Assembly: GCF_004364935.1 (NCBI RefSeq)
Contig: NZ_SOBT01000008.1
Coordinates: 434,001 to 498,000, forward strand
Source of the DNA: Panacagrimonas perspica
GTDB lineage: Bacteria > Pseudomonadota > Gammaproteobacteria > Nevskiales > Nevskiaceae
DNA: 64,000 nt
Reading direction: 5' to 3'
Shown here one piece after another: positions 25,166 through 33,481 of the stretch. Under the pieces are notes generated by a model. The model searched no databases. It worked only from the letters and a program-made list of their open reading frames with translations, and was not told where the DNA came from. The position numbers and the translations under genes were made by a program. The stretch's first letter is position 1. Every line of letters begins with the position of its first letter.

Positions 25166-26860
25166 TCAGCGCAGCATCACCAGCATTTCGACCTGGCCGG
25201 TACGCTCGTCGAATCGCTTGAGTGCCTTGCCGATCACGGTGCCCGGAGCCGGATGTTCCGGTGCGCGCATCGCGTGGCCTGCCTTCGACGAGGCCACGAG
25301 CAGATCACCAATGCGGATGGGGCCGTTCTCGCCGGTCACCTTCACCGGTACTCGGCCGACGAGCGCGAGCGCGGGTCCGACCGCGTCCTCGTGCGCGCCA
25401 TTTCGCGCGTTGAGCGTCACACCGGGCTGGGTCGAAATCACCCCCGCGACGCGCGTGGTGTTCGCGCTGGAGGACAGTCGGAAACGATCCTCGTGCATCG
25501 GATCGATCTCGACCACGTCACCGATCTGAGGCTCCTCGCCGACGGTGGGGATGAGTTCGGCGATGTCAGCGCCGTTTGCTTGCACGCCTCCGTTGAAGAA
25601 ACCCTTGCCCGCCGCGTCGATGCGCGCGACGTTCGCTGCCCCGGCGCGAAATACGGCGAGGTTATTGGTCCCGACGGTCTCTACCCGTATAACGGGCGTG
25701 GTGTTGGCGGGATTGTAATTTTGAAAACGCCCGGCCTGCCCGATGCCGAAGTTCGGCACCCAGCCGTAAACCGCCGTGCCCGTTCCGTCGACAGTGGCCT
25801 CGATCCCATCGCCGTCTTTTCCGGCGTTGGTCGTGATGCCATTGCCATTGCCATCGGCGATCGCGACCAGAGCAGCGCCGTTCCCATTCGGGTTGCCCGC
25901 ATGAAAGAGTCCTGCGAAACCACCGGTCCCCGAGGACACGCCGAAGATGCCGGCTGCCCCCAAATTTCCAAAAATCGTGTTGACTTCGCCACGCACGGCC
26001 GCACCCACGCTCTGCGTGTTGTCGACGACAAACGACCCTGCGTTGCCCTGCGTGTTGTCAGGAATGTTGCCGAGGCCCTTGCTCACCACCTCGAACGCGT
26101 TGGATTCGTTTGCAGCGTTGTTGTTTTCGAATCGTCCCGCCCGGCCGGTGCTGTTGCCTGACCCGACCTGCCCGAGGACGCCGACGCCGGTGCCACTCGT
26201 ATCGCTTGCAATGAACCCGCGAACGCCGGAGCCGCCGCCGTCGTTACGACCCACCACGGCGCCTGCGATGTCGGACGTCGTACGTCCGACCATGGCCTCG
26301 CCGCCACCGGTGTTGTCGGCGACCACGCCGGCGCTGCTTTGCTGGGAAGTGATTCCTTGCACGCCGAAGCCGGTATTGCCGATGCCGACGATTGCGTTGC
26401 CACTCCCGGTGTTGCTCAGGCTGAACAGCGCAGCCGCTGCAGACTGCGTGGCCGTGAACGGCAGCGTTAGCGATCCGGCTGGCCCTGTCGGTCCCTGCGG
26501 ACCCGTAGGGCCGGCTACTCCCTGCTCACCCGCCGGGCCGCGCGCACCCGCGGCGCCCGTGGAACCGTCCGATCCGTTCGAACCGGCCGGGCCGATCGGC
26601 CCTTGAGCGCCCTGAGCACCGGCGGCGCCAACGGGTCCGGGCAGTCCGGCAGCACCTTGAGGCCCTTGAGCGCCCTGCGCTCCTGCGGGTCCGACCGGCC
26701 CTTGCGGGCCCTCGGCGCCCTGCGGACCCGGCTCGCCCTGTTCTCCCATGGCCCCGTCCGAGCCGGAGTCGCCGTCGTCGACGCAGGCGGCGAGTAGCAG
26801 GGAATTGGCCAGAATCAGGGCAGCCGAAAGTGGACGCGCTGCGGACGTGATGAAACGCAT
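25166..26860 (-). CDS. Collagen-like lipoprotein with C-terminal self-processing-type domain
   Basis: ATG 26860 has GGGAGA a few bases upstream. The 564-residue protein has a lipoprotein signal with lipobox LLLAAC (Cys 25). About 94 residues of uninterrupted Gly-X-Y follow (~33-127) with many GPQG, GPAG and GAQG triplets, i.e. a triple-helix stalk. Residues ~130-420 are Gly/Asn/Val-rich repeats typical of trimeric beta-structures (NTGSGNAIVGIGNTG). The C-terminus has NGADIAELIPT, GDVVEIDP, VAGVISTQPG and GRVPVKVTGENGPIRIGDLL, a module found at the end of phage-tail-like and secreted repeat proteins. A surface-exposed trimeric fibre anchored by lipid is the likely form; role in adhesion or matrix is inferred. 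Confidence 0.85.
   Translation of the reverse strand: MRFITSAARPLSAALILANSLLLAACVDDGDSGSDGAMGEQGEPGPQGAEGPQGPVGPAGAQGAQGPQGAAGLPGPVGAAGAQGAQGPIGPAGSNGSDGSTGAAGARGPAGEQGVAGPTGPQGPTGPAGSLTLPFTATQSAAAALFSLSNTGSGNAIVGIGNTGFGVQGITSQQSSAGVVADNTGGGEAMVGRTTSDIAGAVVGRNDGGGSGVRGFIASDTSGTGVGVLGQVGSGNSTGRAGRFENNNAANESNAFEVVSKGLGNIPDNTQGNAGSFVVDNTQSVGAAVRGEVNTIFGNLGAAGIFGVSSGTGGFAGLFHAGNPNGNGAALVAIADGNGNGITTNAGKDGDGIEATVDGTGTAVYGWVPNFGIGQAGRFQNYNPANTTPVIRVETVGTNNLAVFRAGAANVARIDAAGKGFFNGGVQANGADIAELIPTVGEEPQIGDVVEIDPMHEDRFRLSSSANTTRVAGVISTQPGVTLNARNGAHEDAVGPALALVGRVPVKVTGENGPIRIGDLLVASSKAGHAMRAPEHPAPGTVIGKALKRFDERTGQVEMLVMLR
26480..26764 (-). repeat. Gly-X-Y collagen-like coding repeat
   Basis: Imperfect 9-18 bp repeats encode about 31 consecutive Gly-X-Y triplets of the lipoprotein. 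Pro-rich triplets alternate with GAQ, GEQ and GSD triplets; there is no hydroxylation machinery nearby, as is normal for bacterial collagens. Confidence 0.85.
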
Positions 26861-27192
26861 GAAGGTCTCCCGGAAGAAGCAAGATGAACACGCTGCCGTC
26901 CGCCCTTTAAGTCGATCACTCCCCGGCGGCAACCGCGTTGTTGCGGCATCCGGCGCGCGTGTGCGCGTCCCGGGCCGCTGGCGCAAGCCTACCGACTCGC
27001 TGCACCGATCCTCGCTCCAGGAAGCGTCCCGGGCCGTGGTGTAAGAAAAAGTTAGAAAGTGAGTTGTTCACGGCGACATCGGTGACGCATCGGAAGCAAT
27101 ACGTCGGGTTGCGGAAGGCTTTGCATTTGCGTGGACGCCGGAGCAGGCTCGCGCAACGCGAGATGGCCACAGGCCACGAGGGGGAGAACGGC
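26861..27192. other. Divergent intergenic region between collagen-like lipoprotein and WS/DGAT
   Basis: This 332-bp stretch separates two divergent starts and must hold both promoters. It is less G+C-rich around 27043-27075 (TAAGAAAAAGTTAGAAAG). I see no strong -35/-10 pair, palindrome or convincing small gene in it. An ATG at 27163 in frame with the WS/DGAT gene is discussed there. Confidence 0.5.
27178..27186 (+). promoter_or_regulatory. Ribosome binding site deciding the WS/DGAT start
   Basis: GAGGGGGAG ends six bases before GTG 27193, whereas ATG 27163 has no comparable purine run. This favours the GTG as the start. Confidence 0.6.
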
Positions 27193-28548
27193 GTGAAAGC
27201 ACTGAGTCCGCTGGATCAGATGTTCCTGATGCTGGAACGTCGTAATCAACCCATGCATGTCGGAAGTCTGATGCTGTTCCAGCCGCCGCCCGGGGCGAGT
27301 GCCGAGGACATCCGTGAACTCGTCGACCAGATGGCGCAGGGCGATCACGCCGAGCCGCCGTTCGATCAGCGCCTGACGCGCAAGCTGGCGCTGCCGTTCT
27401 GGACCAAGGACGACGACTTCGACCTGTCGCATCACTTCCGCCACATCGCATTGCCGCAGCCCGGCCGTATCCGCGAACTGCTGGCGATGGTGTCGAACCT
27501 GCACTCGAGCCTGCTCGACCGCGAATTCCCGTTGTGGGAGACCACGTTCATCGAAGGCGTGTCCGACGGCCGCTTCGCGATGTACAGCAAGATGCACCAC
27601 GCGATGATCGACGGCGTCGCTGCCGTCCGACTGGTCGAGCGCGTTCTGTCCACGGATCCGGACGCGCGCGACATGGAGCCGCCCTGGGCGGTCAAGCGTC
27701 CCGCTCGCAAGAAGGAAGGACTGGTCGCGGGGCCGACCTCTGCGCTGAGCGCGGTGATGGGAGGCCTGAAGGCACAGGCCAAGTCCTGGCCGGCGGTGAC
27801 CAAGGCCCTGGTCAGCACCTACCAGCAGGCGCGCAAGGACAGCGAGTTCGGCGATCTGTTTCGCGCACCGACGACGATCTTCAACCGGCGCATCGGCAAC
27901 GCGCGCCGCTTCGCCGCGCAGTCCTGGTCGCTGTCGCGGGTCAAGGCAGCGGGCAAGAAGCTGGGCGGCACGCTCAACGACGTGGTGCTGGCGATGTGCG
28001 CTTCGGCGCTGCGTCGATACCTGATCGAGCAGAACGCGCTGCCCGACCAGCCGCTGATCACGATGATGCCGATGAGCCTGCGTCGCGACGACAGCGACTC
28101 CGGCAACCAGGTCGGCATGGTGCTGGCCAACCTCGGAACGCATGTCGCCGATCCGTCGGAGCGTATGAGCCTGATCAAGCGCAGCGTCGCGGCGTCCAAG
28201 GAGCGTCTGTCGAAGATGTCGCCGGCCGAGATCATGAATTACACCGGGCTGATCTCGGGCCCGGCCGGGCTGAATCTGGCCACCGGCATCGCGCCGAAGA
28301 AGCAGCTCTACAACGTCGTCATCTCGAACGTGCCCGGGCCAAAGCAGACGCTGTACTGGAACGGCGCGCGACTCGAAGGCATCTACCCGGTCTCGATCCC
28401 GGTGGACGGCATGGCGCTGAACATCACGCTGGTGAGCTACGGCGACCAGCTCAACTTCGGCCTGATCGCCTGTCGCCGCTCGGTTCCCCACGTGCAGCGC
28501 ATGCTCGAGTACCTCGAGCAGGGGCTGGTCGAGCTGGAGCGGCTGTAA
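27193..28548 (+). CDS. Wax ester synthase/diacylglycerol O-acyltransferase (WS/DGAT)
   Basis: GTG 27193 gives 451 residues beginning VKALSPLDQMFL, the usual family start; ATG 27163 would add ten residues. The acyltransferase catalytic motif HHxxxDG is in KMHHAMIDGVAAV near residue 136. PLWETTFIEG precedes it, NDVVLAMCASALRRYL lies in the second domain and SNVPGPKQ near the end. The enzyme condenses acyl-CoA with long-chain alcohols or diacylglycerol at the inner membrane to store wax esters or triacylglycerols. Its presence suggests a lipid-storing bacterium. It is monocistronic and followed by a REP doublet. Confidence 0.94.
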   Translation: MKALSPLDQMFLMLERRNQPMHVGSLMLFQPPPGASAEDIRELVDQMAQGDHAEPPFDQRLTRKLALPFWTKDDDFDLSHHFRHIALPQPGRIRELLAMVSNLHSSLLDREFPLWETTFIEGVSDGRFAMYSKMHHAMIDGVAAVRLVERVLSTDPDARDMEPPWAVKRPARKKEGLVAGPTSALSAVMGGLKAQAKSWPAVTKALVSTYQQARKDSEFGDLFRAPTTIFNRRIGNARRFAAQSWSLSRVKAAGKKLGGTLNDVVLAMCASALRRYLIEQNALPDQPLITMMPMSLRRDDSDSGNQVGMVLANLGTHVADPSERMSLIKRSVAASKERLSKMSPAEIMNYTGLISGPAGLNLATGIAPKKQLYNVVISNVPGPKQTLYWNGARLEGIYPVSIPVDGMALNITLVSYGDQLNFGLIACRRSVPHVQRMLEYLEQGLVELERL

Positions 28549-28558
28549 GCCTCGCCTC

Positions 28559-28625
28559 ATAGCCCGGACGAAGTCCGGGATTGCGCTCCGTAGGCGAGGA
28601 GACCCCCGGACTTCGTCCGGGCTAC
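28559..28625. repeat. REP doublet (BIME-like) copy 4
   Basis: ATAG-CCCGGACGAAGTCCGGG on the left (the head is ATAG, not GTAG) and CCCGGACTTCGTCCGGGCTAC on the right form perfect hairpins, 67 bp in total. It follows the WS/DGAT stop by 10 bp and precedes the SNF2 helicase gene on the same strand. Confidence 0.9.
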
Positions 28626-28764
28626 GGGCTTCGCCTTGCAGATCGCCCGATGCGTACGTCGCCTGATTTTCGCCGACGCAACCCGGGGTCCGCCCGCGGG
28701 CTTCCGTCCTCGCGCGGGGCGGCTACACTCGTCAACTTAAATTGGCTTTTTGCGTCCGCGTTCC

Positions 28765-31131
28765 ATGCCCACGAGCGGTTCCTACGATTCGATCGACGAG
28801 GAAACGCCGCTGCCTGCCCAGGCGGCGCTGGAGCTGTCGCACGAGCGCATCGTGCCGCAGCCCTGCCTGCGGCTGTTCACGCACCGCATCAACACCTGGT
28901 TCCGTGGACGGCCCGACCGCCGCCCGATCGGCGCGGCCCGGCTGAGCTTCGACTACGCCGGCCACCGTCACGCCCCCTTGCCATCCCGGGCCCGGCGCGG
29001 CGCGGTGCTTGCCGAGGAGCCGTTCCGCAACGGCGCGGCCGAACTCGACGCGCTGGAACGCCTCGCCGAGCTGCACATGACGGATGCAGGCGAGGTCGAG
29101 GGCGTGTATTTCGATCGCGACCCGGTGTTGCGCTCCGGCGATTTCGTCCTCGAACGCGGCCGCGGCGTGCTGGCCACGCCCGATCACTGGCTGCACCTGC
29201 TGCCGCGGCTGTCCGGCTCGGGTTTCCGGCTGGAGTTCTCGCCGGACTTTCCGGTCGAGCTGCTCAAGGGCCCGGACCAGTGGCGCGTCGACGTGGCCAG
29301 CCGCGGCCATGGCAAGTGGTTCGAGCTGGGCTTGTCGCTGGACGTGGACGGCCACCGCATCGAGCTGTTGCCGATCCTGCGCCGGCTGTTCGCCGACAAG
29401 GCGTTTCCACGGGTGCCCGCGCCCAACGAGCCGCCCGATGCGGTGTGGCTGGCGCCGCTGGACGAGCGCCGTCATCTGCCGCTGCGGCTCGATCGCCTGC
29501 GCAGCCTGATGCGCGTGCTGGAATCGACGATCGCGTCGCAGGCCACCGGCGATCATCTGCGTCTCAAGCGCTCGCAGGCCGACCTGCTCGACGAATTCGA
29601 AACCATTCCCGACCTGCACTGGCACGGGCGCGAGCGCATCGCCGCCGAGCGTGACCGCCTTCAGGGCATCGCCAGCCGCGCCCGCAGCTCGCGCGAGCCG
29701 GCCGAAGGCTTCCAGGCCACGTTGCGCGGCTACCAGAAGGAAGGCCTGGCCTGGCTCGGGTTTCTCGGCGAGGCCGGCCTCGGCGGCGTGCTGGCTGACG
29801 ACATGGGCCTGGGCAAGACGGTGCAGGTCCTGGCGCACATCTGGACCGAGCGCGTGGAGGGCCGGCTCAAGCGGCCGGTGCTGATCGTGGCGCCGACGAC
29901 GCTGGTGGCGAACTGGCGCAACGAGACCCGTCGCTTCGCCCCGGAACTGAGCGTGCTGGTGCTGCATGGCCCCGACCGCGAGCGGCGCTTCGAGCACATC
30001 GACAGCCACCACATCGTCATCACCACGTATCCGTTGCTGTCGCGCGATCGCGTGGCGCTCAAGAAGCACCGCTTCGATCTGCTGGTGCTCGACGAATCGC
30101 AGTTCATCAAGAACACGCGCACGCAGGCGGCCAAGGTCGTGCGTGAGCTCAAGGCCGATCGCCGCCTCGCGATGACCGGCACGCCGCTGGAGAACCATCT
30201 GGGCGAGCTGTGGGCGCAGTTCGACGCCGTCGAGCCGGGCCTGCTGGGCGAGGAACGCGTGTTCGATCGCTTCTGGCGCGAGCCGATCGAGGAAGAGGGC
30301 AGCGTCGAAGTGCTGGGCAAGCTCAATCGGCGTGTGGCGCCGCTGATGCTGCGCCGGCGCAAGGAAGACGTGCTCAAGGATCTGCCGCCGAAGACCGAGA
30401 TCCTGCGTTCGGTGGAACTCGAATCGGCACAGGCGCAGCTCTACGAGGTCCTGCGCCTGGCCCAGCATGCGCGCGTGCGCGAGGCGGTGGCCATGCAGGG
30501 GGCCGGGCAGTCCGGCATCGTCGTGCTCGACGCGTTGCTGCGCCTGCGCCAGGTCTGCTGCGATCCGCGGCTGCTCAAGCTCGAAGGGCTGGAGAAGGAG
30601 ATCGCGGCCGCCCACTCGGCCAAGCTCGAGCGCCTGATGGAAATGCTCGACGGCCTGGTCGCGGCCAAGCGTCGCGTGCTGGTGTTCTCGCAGTTCACAT
30701 CGATGCTGGATCTGATCCAGCAGGCGCTCACCGAGCGCGGCATCGGCCACCTGCTGCTGACGGGCCAGACGCGCGATCGCGCCGAGGTCGTCGCCCGGTT
30801 CCAGGAAGGCGATGCGCCAGTGTTCCTGATCAGCCTCAAGGCCGGTGGCGTGGGTCTGAACCTGACCGCCGCCGACACGGTGATCCACTACGACCCATGG
30901 TGGAATCCGGCCGCGGAAGACCAGGCCACCGACCGTGCCTACCGCATCGGGCAGGACAAGCCGGTGTTCGTCTACAAGCTGATCTGTTCGGGGACAGTCG
31001 AAGAACGCATCCGCGCGTTGCAGGCGCACAAGTCGGCGCTGGCGGACGCGGTGCTCGAAGGCGGCACCACGGCGAGCCTGCATTTCGACGAGGCGGAAAT
31101 CGACGAGCTGTTCGCGCCCCTCTCCTCGTAG
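28765..31131 (+). CDS. SNF2-family DEAD/DEAH-box helicase (ATP-dependent)
   Basis: ATG 28765 gives 788 residues; a TTG at 28750 would add five. The N-terminal ~320 residues are a family-specific region. The SF2 core follows: motif I DDMGLGKTVQVL near 349, II LVLDESQFIK near 445, III MTGTPLENHLGELW near 473. The helicase C-terminal domain has LKAGGVGLNLTAADTVIHYD and a final QATDRAYRIGQ (motifs V-VI). Bacterial relatives are often over 1000 residues with an N-terminal SWIM zinc finger; none is visible here, and no open frame upstream supplies it. Likely remodels protein-DNA or RNA polymerase complexes (inferred). Its TAG stop is the REP tetranucleotide at 31128. Confidence 0.9.
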   Translation: MPTSGSYDSIDEETPLPAQAALELSHERIVPQPCLRLFTHRINTWFRGRPDRRPIGAARLSFDYAGHRHAPLPSRARRGAVLAEEPFRNGAAELDALERLAELHMTDAGEVEGVYFDRDPVLRSGDFVLERGRGVLATPDHWLHLLPRLSGSGFRLEFSPDFPVELLKGPDQWRVDVASRGHGKWFELGLSLDVDGHRIELLPILRRLFADKAFPRVPAPNEPPDAVWLAPLDERRHLPLRLDRLRSLMRVLESTIASQATGDHLRLKRSQADLLDEFETIPDLHWHGRERIAAERDRLQGIASRARSSREPAEGFQATLRGYQKEGLAWLGFLGEAGLGGVLADDMGLGKTVQVLAHIWTERVEGRLKRPVLIVAPTTLVANWRNETRRFAPELSVLVLHGPDRERRFEHIDSHHIVITTYPLLSRDRVALKKHRFDLLVLDESQFIKNTRTQAAKVVRELKADRRLAMTGTPLENHLGELWAQFDAVEPGLLGEERVFDRFWREPIEEEGSVEVLGKLNRRVAPLMLRRRKEDVLKDLPPKTEILRSVELESAQAQLYEVLRLAQHARVREAVAMQGAGQSGIVVLDALLRLRQVCCDPRLLKLEGLEKEIAAAHSAKLERLMEMLDGLVAAKRRVLVFSQFTSMLDLIQQALTERGIGHLLLTGQTRDRAEVVARFQEGDAPVFLISLKAGGVGLNLTAADTVIHYDPWWNPAAEDQATDRAYRIGQDKPVFVYKLICSGTVEERIRALQAHKSALADAVLEGGTTASLHFDEAEIDELFAPLSS

Positions 31132-31183
31132 CCCGGGCGAAGCCCGGGGTTGCGTTCCGTCGACGAGGGGAGCCCCGGGCTAC
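31128..31183. repeat. REP doublet (BIME-like) copy 5
   Basis: GTAG-CCCGGGCGAAGCCCGGGG and CCCCGGGCTAC lie between convergent genes. Bases 31129-31131 are the stop codon of the helicase, and 31180-31182 on the minus strand are the stop of the MBL hydrolase. The right half is short. Confidence 0.88.
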
Positions 31184-31836
31184 GAAACCGCGTCGTCCGA
31201 CACGTACGGGTTGAACTGCCGCTCCTTGCCGAACGTGCTCATCGGCCCGTGACCCGGCACGAACTGGATGTCGTCGCCCAGCGGAAACAGCCGTTCGCGG
31301 ATCGAGCGCACGAGGTCCGCGCGATTGCCGCGAGGAAAGTCGGTGCGGCCGATCGAGCCCTGGAACAGCACGTCGCCGACGAAGGCGAGCTGCGAGTCCG
31401 CGTGATGCAGCACCACGTGGCCCGGCGTGTGCCCCGGGCAGTGGATCACGTCGAAGCTCAGCGAACCCAGCGCCACCGCGTCGCCCTGATGCAGCCAGCG
31501 GTCCGGCGTGAAGGGGCGGGCCGGCGGAAAGCCGAACTGGCGGGCCTGCTCCGGAATCAGGTCGATCCAGAACTGGTCGTCCTCGTGCGGGCCTTCGATC
31601 GGCAGCTTCAGCGTCTCGGCCAGTTCCGCCACCGCGCTGGCGTGATCGAGATGACCGTGCGTCACCAGCAGTTTCTCCAGCGTGATGCCGTGATGCTTCA
31701 CGCGTCCCAGCAGCCGCTCGATCTCGCCGCCCGCGTCCACCAGCGCGCCGCGCATCGTCTGCGTGTCCCACACCAGCGAGCAGTTCTGCTGGAACGGGGT
31801 CACCGGGATGATTTCGCAGCGCAGCGTGGAAGCCAT
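31180..31836 (-). CDS. MBL-fold hydrolase, glyoxalase II-like
   Basis: The 218-residue cytoplasmic protein has the metal site VTHGHLDHASAV near residue 58 (HxHxDH). CPGHTPGHVVLHH near 133 and a final PGHGPMST complete the two-zinc ligand set of the hydroxyacylglutathione-hydrolase-like group (YcbL type). It begins MASTLRCEIIPVTPFQQN, typical of this subgroup. Probably a thioester hydrolase; substrate unproven. The TAG stop comes from REP doublet copy 5. Confidence 0.9.
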   Translation of the reverse strand: MASTLRCEIIPVTPFQQNCSLVWDTQTMRGALVDAGGEIERLLGRVKHHGITLEKLLVTHGHLDHASAVAELAETLKLPIEGPHEDDQFWIDLIPEQARQFGFPPARPFTPDRWLHQGDAVALGSLSFDVIHCPGHTPGHVVLHHADSQLAFVGDVLFQGSIGRTDFPRGNRADLVRSIRERLFPLGDDIQFVPGHGPMSTFGKERQFNPYVSDDAVS

Positions 31837-31921
31837 GGGATCCGGCCGCGAGGCGGCCTGCAGGTCAGGAAGCGGAGCGCGATTGTATCGACCGCGATCG
31901 CGTCGACCCGGCGGCGCCGGT

Positions 31922-33163
31922 TCAGGCCGCCTCGGAGTGCACTCCCGGCGCGGCAGGCGGGATCGGAATGATCCGCTCGTCGCTGCGCGGCGCCTCGACG
32001 GGGGTTTCGAACAGCGGCTTCGGCGTGGCGCCGCCGAAATAGCCGAACAGCCGCGGCTGACGTGCGCTGTTGCCGGGCAGGGGGCGCAGGCCGGTCTTCA
32101 GCGGACTGTTCTGCGCTGCGCGCCATTCCTGTTCCATCGGCCACAGGTAGTGCGCGTTGAGCAGATGACCCCAGGCGCCGCGTCGCATGAAGCGTTCGCC
32201 ACCGATGCGTTTTTCGCGAGGCCCCGGTCCGGGCGCCAGCACGCCGAGGCGCGCGACGGCGTCGAACTCGTTGCCGTAGCTCTCGATGTAGGGGAATCCG
32301 GCGCGGCGATCGATCGGCCCCATCAGGCTCGCGCAGTTGCCGAACGCGTAGATCTCCAGCTTGGCCAGTTCTTCGCGGGTGAGCTCGGGCTTCACCGAGC
32401 TGCCGGACTTGGCGCGTGCGGCCGCGGACTGCGCGCAGGGGAATCCCCAGCGCTGTGCCAGCGCGCGCGCGATGCGCTGCTCCGGGCAGCGCGCTTCGCC
32501 GTCGAGCAATTCGTCCGCGGTCGGCGGGTACAGGCCGCGCAGCAGCCACAGCAGCACGCTGGTGACCGCGCTGCCCTGTGAATGGGCAAGCAGCACCACG
32601 CGTTTGCACGCAGGCTGCTTGAGCGCGACGTAGATCGGTGCAAAGGCCATGCGGGCGGCCTCGCAGACGCCGTCCGAGCCCTTGCCGAACGCGCACTCGG
32701 CGAGATCCGACAACAGGCTGCAGGTCGAATCGTGCAGCAAGGTCAGCGGGCGGCCGAACAGGTCCGTGAGGTAGGACGCATTGAGCATCAGCACCTGGCG
32801 ATCCGCGCAGATGCCGTTGATGAAGAACCAGGCCTGGTCCGGCGTCGGATCGGGAAAGGGGCGCGCGGGGCGGTAGCGATAGACCTTCGACGGCCGGAAG
32901 ACCATGCGCACCGCCGGCTTGAGGCGGGGGCGCACGCGCGCCCAGGCCGGCAGTCGTCGCGGCAGGCCCGGAATTGCGAGGTGGGCCAGGGTCAGCGTCG
33001 ACTTGAGCAGCGCGTCGGGCTGGATGAGCTGGAACTCGGTGGGAGGGCAGGTGCCCGGCGCACGCGATTCCGGGTCACCGAAAATCGAGCGCCCGAGCTG
33101 CAGGCCGGTCGACCGAACCGCCTGATATGCGTTCGCCGCCAGCCTGATCGATTCGGGAAGCAT
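31922..33163 (-). CDS. Lipase-like alpha/beta hydrolase of unknown role
   Basis: ATG 33163 gives 413 residues; a further ATG at 33202 is in frame, and AAGGAG lies between them 12 nt before 33163. The nucleophile is in LLAHSQGSAVTSVLL near residue 200 (xHSxG). WFFINGICADRQVLMLNA near 123 and LEIYAFGNCAS later are characteristic of a family of predicted lipases known mainly as hypothetical proteins. No signal peptide is clear. It ends with a Pro-rich tail. It is divergent from yheS across 318 bp. Confidence 0.72.
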   Translation of the reverse strand: MLPESIRLAANAYQAVRSTGLQLGRSIFGDPESRAPGTCPPTEFQLIQPDALLKSTLTLAHLAIPGLPRRLPAWARVRPRLKPAVRMVFRPSKVYRYRPARPFPDPTPDQAWFFINGICADRQVLMLNASYLTDLFGRPLTLLHDSTCSLLSDLAECAFGKGSDGVCEAARMAFAPIYVALKQPACKRVVLLAHSQGSAVTSVLLWLLRGLYPPTADELLDGEARCPEQRIARALAQRWGFPCAQSAAARAKSGSSVKPELTREELAKLEIYAFGNCASLMGPIDRRAGFPYIESYGNEFDAVARLGVLAPGPGPREKRIGGERFMRRGAWGHLLNAHYLWPMEQEWRAAQNSPLKTGLRPLPGNSARQPRLFGYFGGATPKPLFETPVEAPRSDERIIPIPPAAPGVHSEAA

Positions 33164-33481
33164 CGGGTTTTTATTCTCCTTGAGCAGCGGCGACGCAAGC
33201 ATCGCGCCAGATGCACAGGCAAACTATGCGACTCGTTTTTCGACTGCCTCGTCGACAAGTCGTTCCGCAGTGGGCCTCGGTCCGCCGCCCGACCCGACCG
33301 CCGTGGCGCTCGTTTCGCGCTGGCGGTCCGCTCGATGCGCGTTCCGTCACGTGTTGCGGGCCACGATGCCGCACGCGGATTGCATGCGGATTTCATCGGC
33401 GGACCGGAGACGATCATCGTCGAGCCGCTGCACCCGTTGCGCGCATTTCCTTATTCGTTTCTCCAATCGGTCCTTCGCTTC
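33164..33481. other. Intergenic region between lipase-like gene and yheS
   Basis: This 318-bp gap lies between divergent genes and must contain their promoters. I see no clear promoter hexamers, palindrome, RNA gene or believable short gene; open frames here look like shadows of high G+C. Confidence 0.5.

Noticed and set aside
26480-26764. Repetitive DNA that could be a minisatellite.
   Set aside because: The repeat is fully explained by Gly-X-Y coding in a lipoprotein gene.
28732-31083. A 783-codon antisense frame over the SNF2 helicase.
   Set aside because: No recognisable motif; composition is typical of shadow frames, and the helicase is unambiguous.
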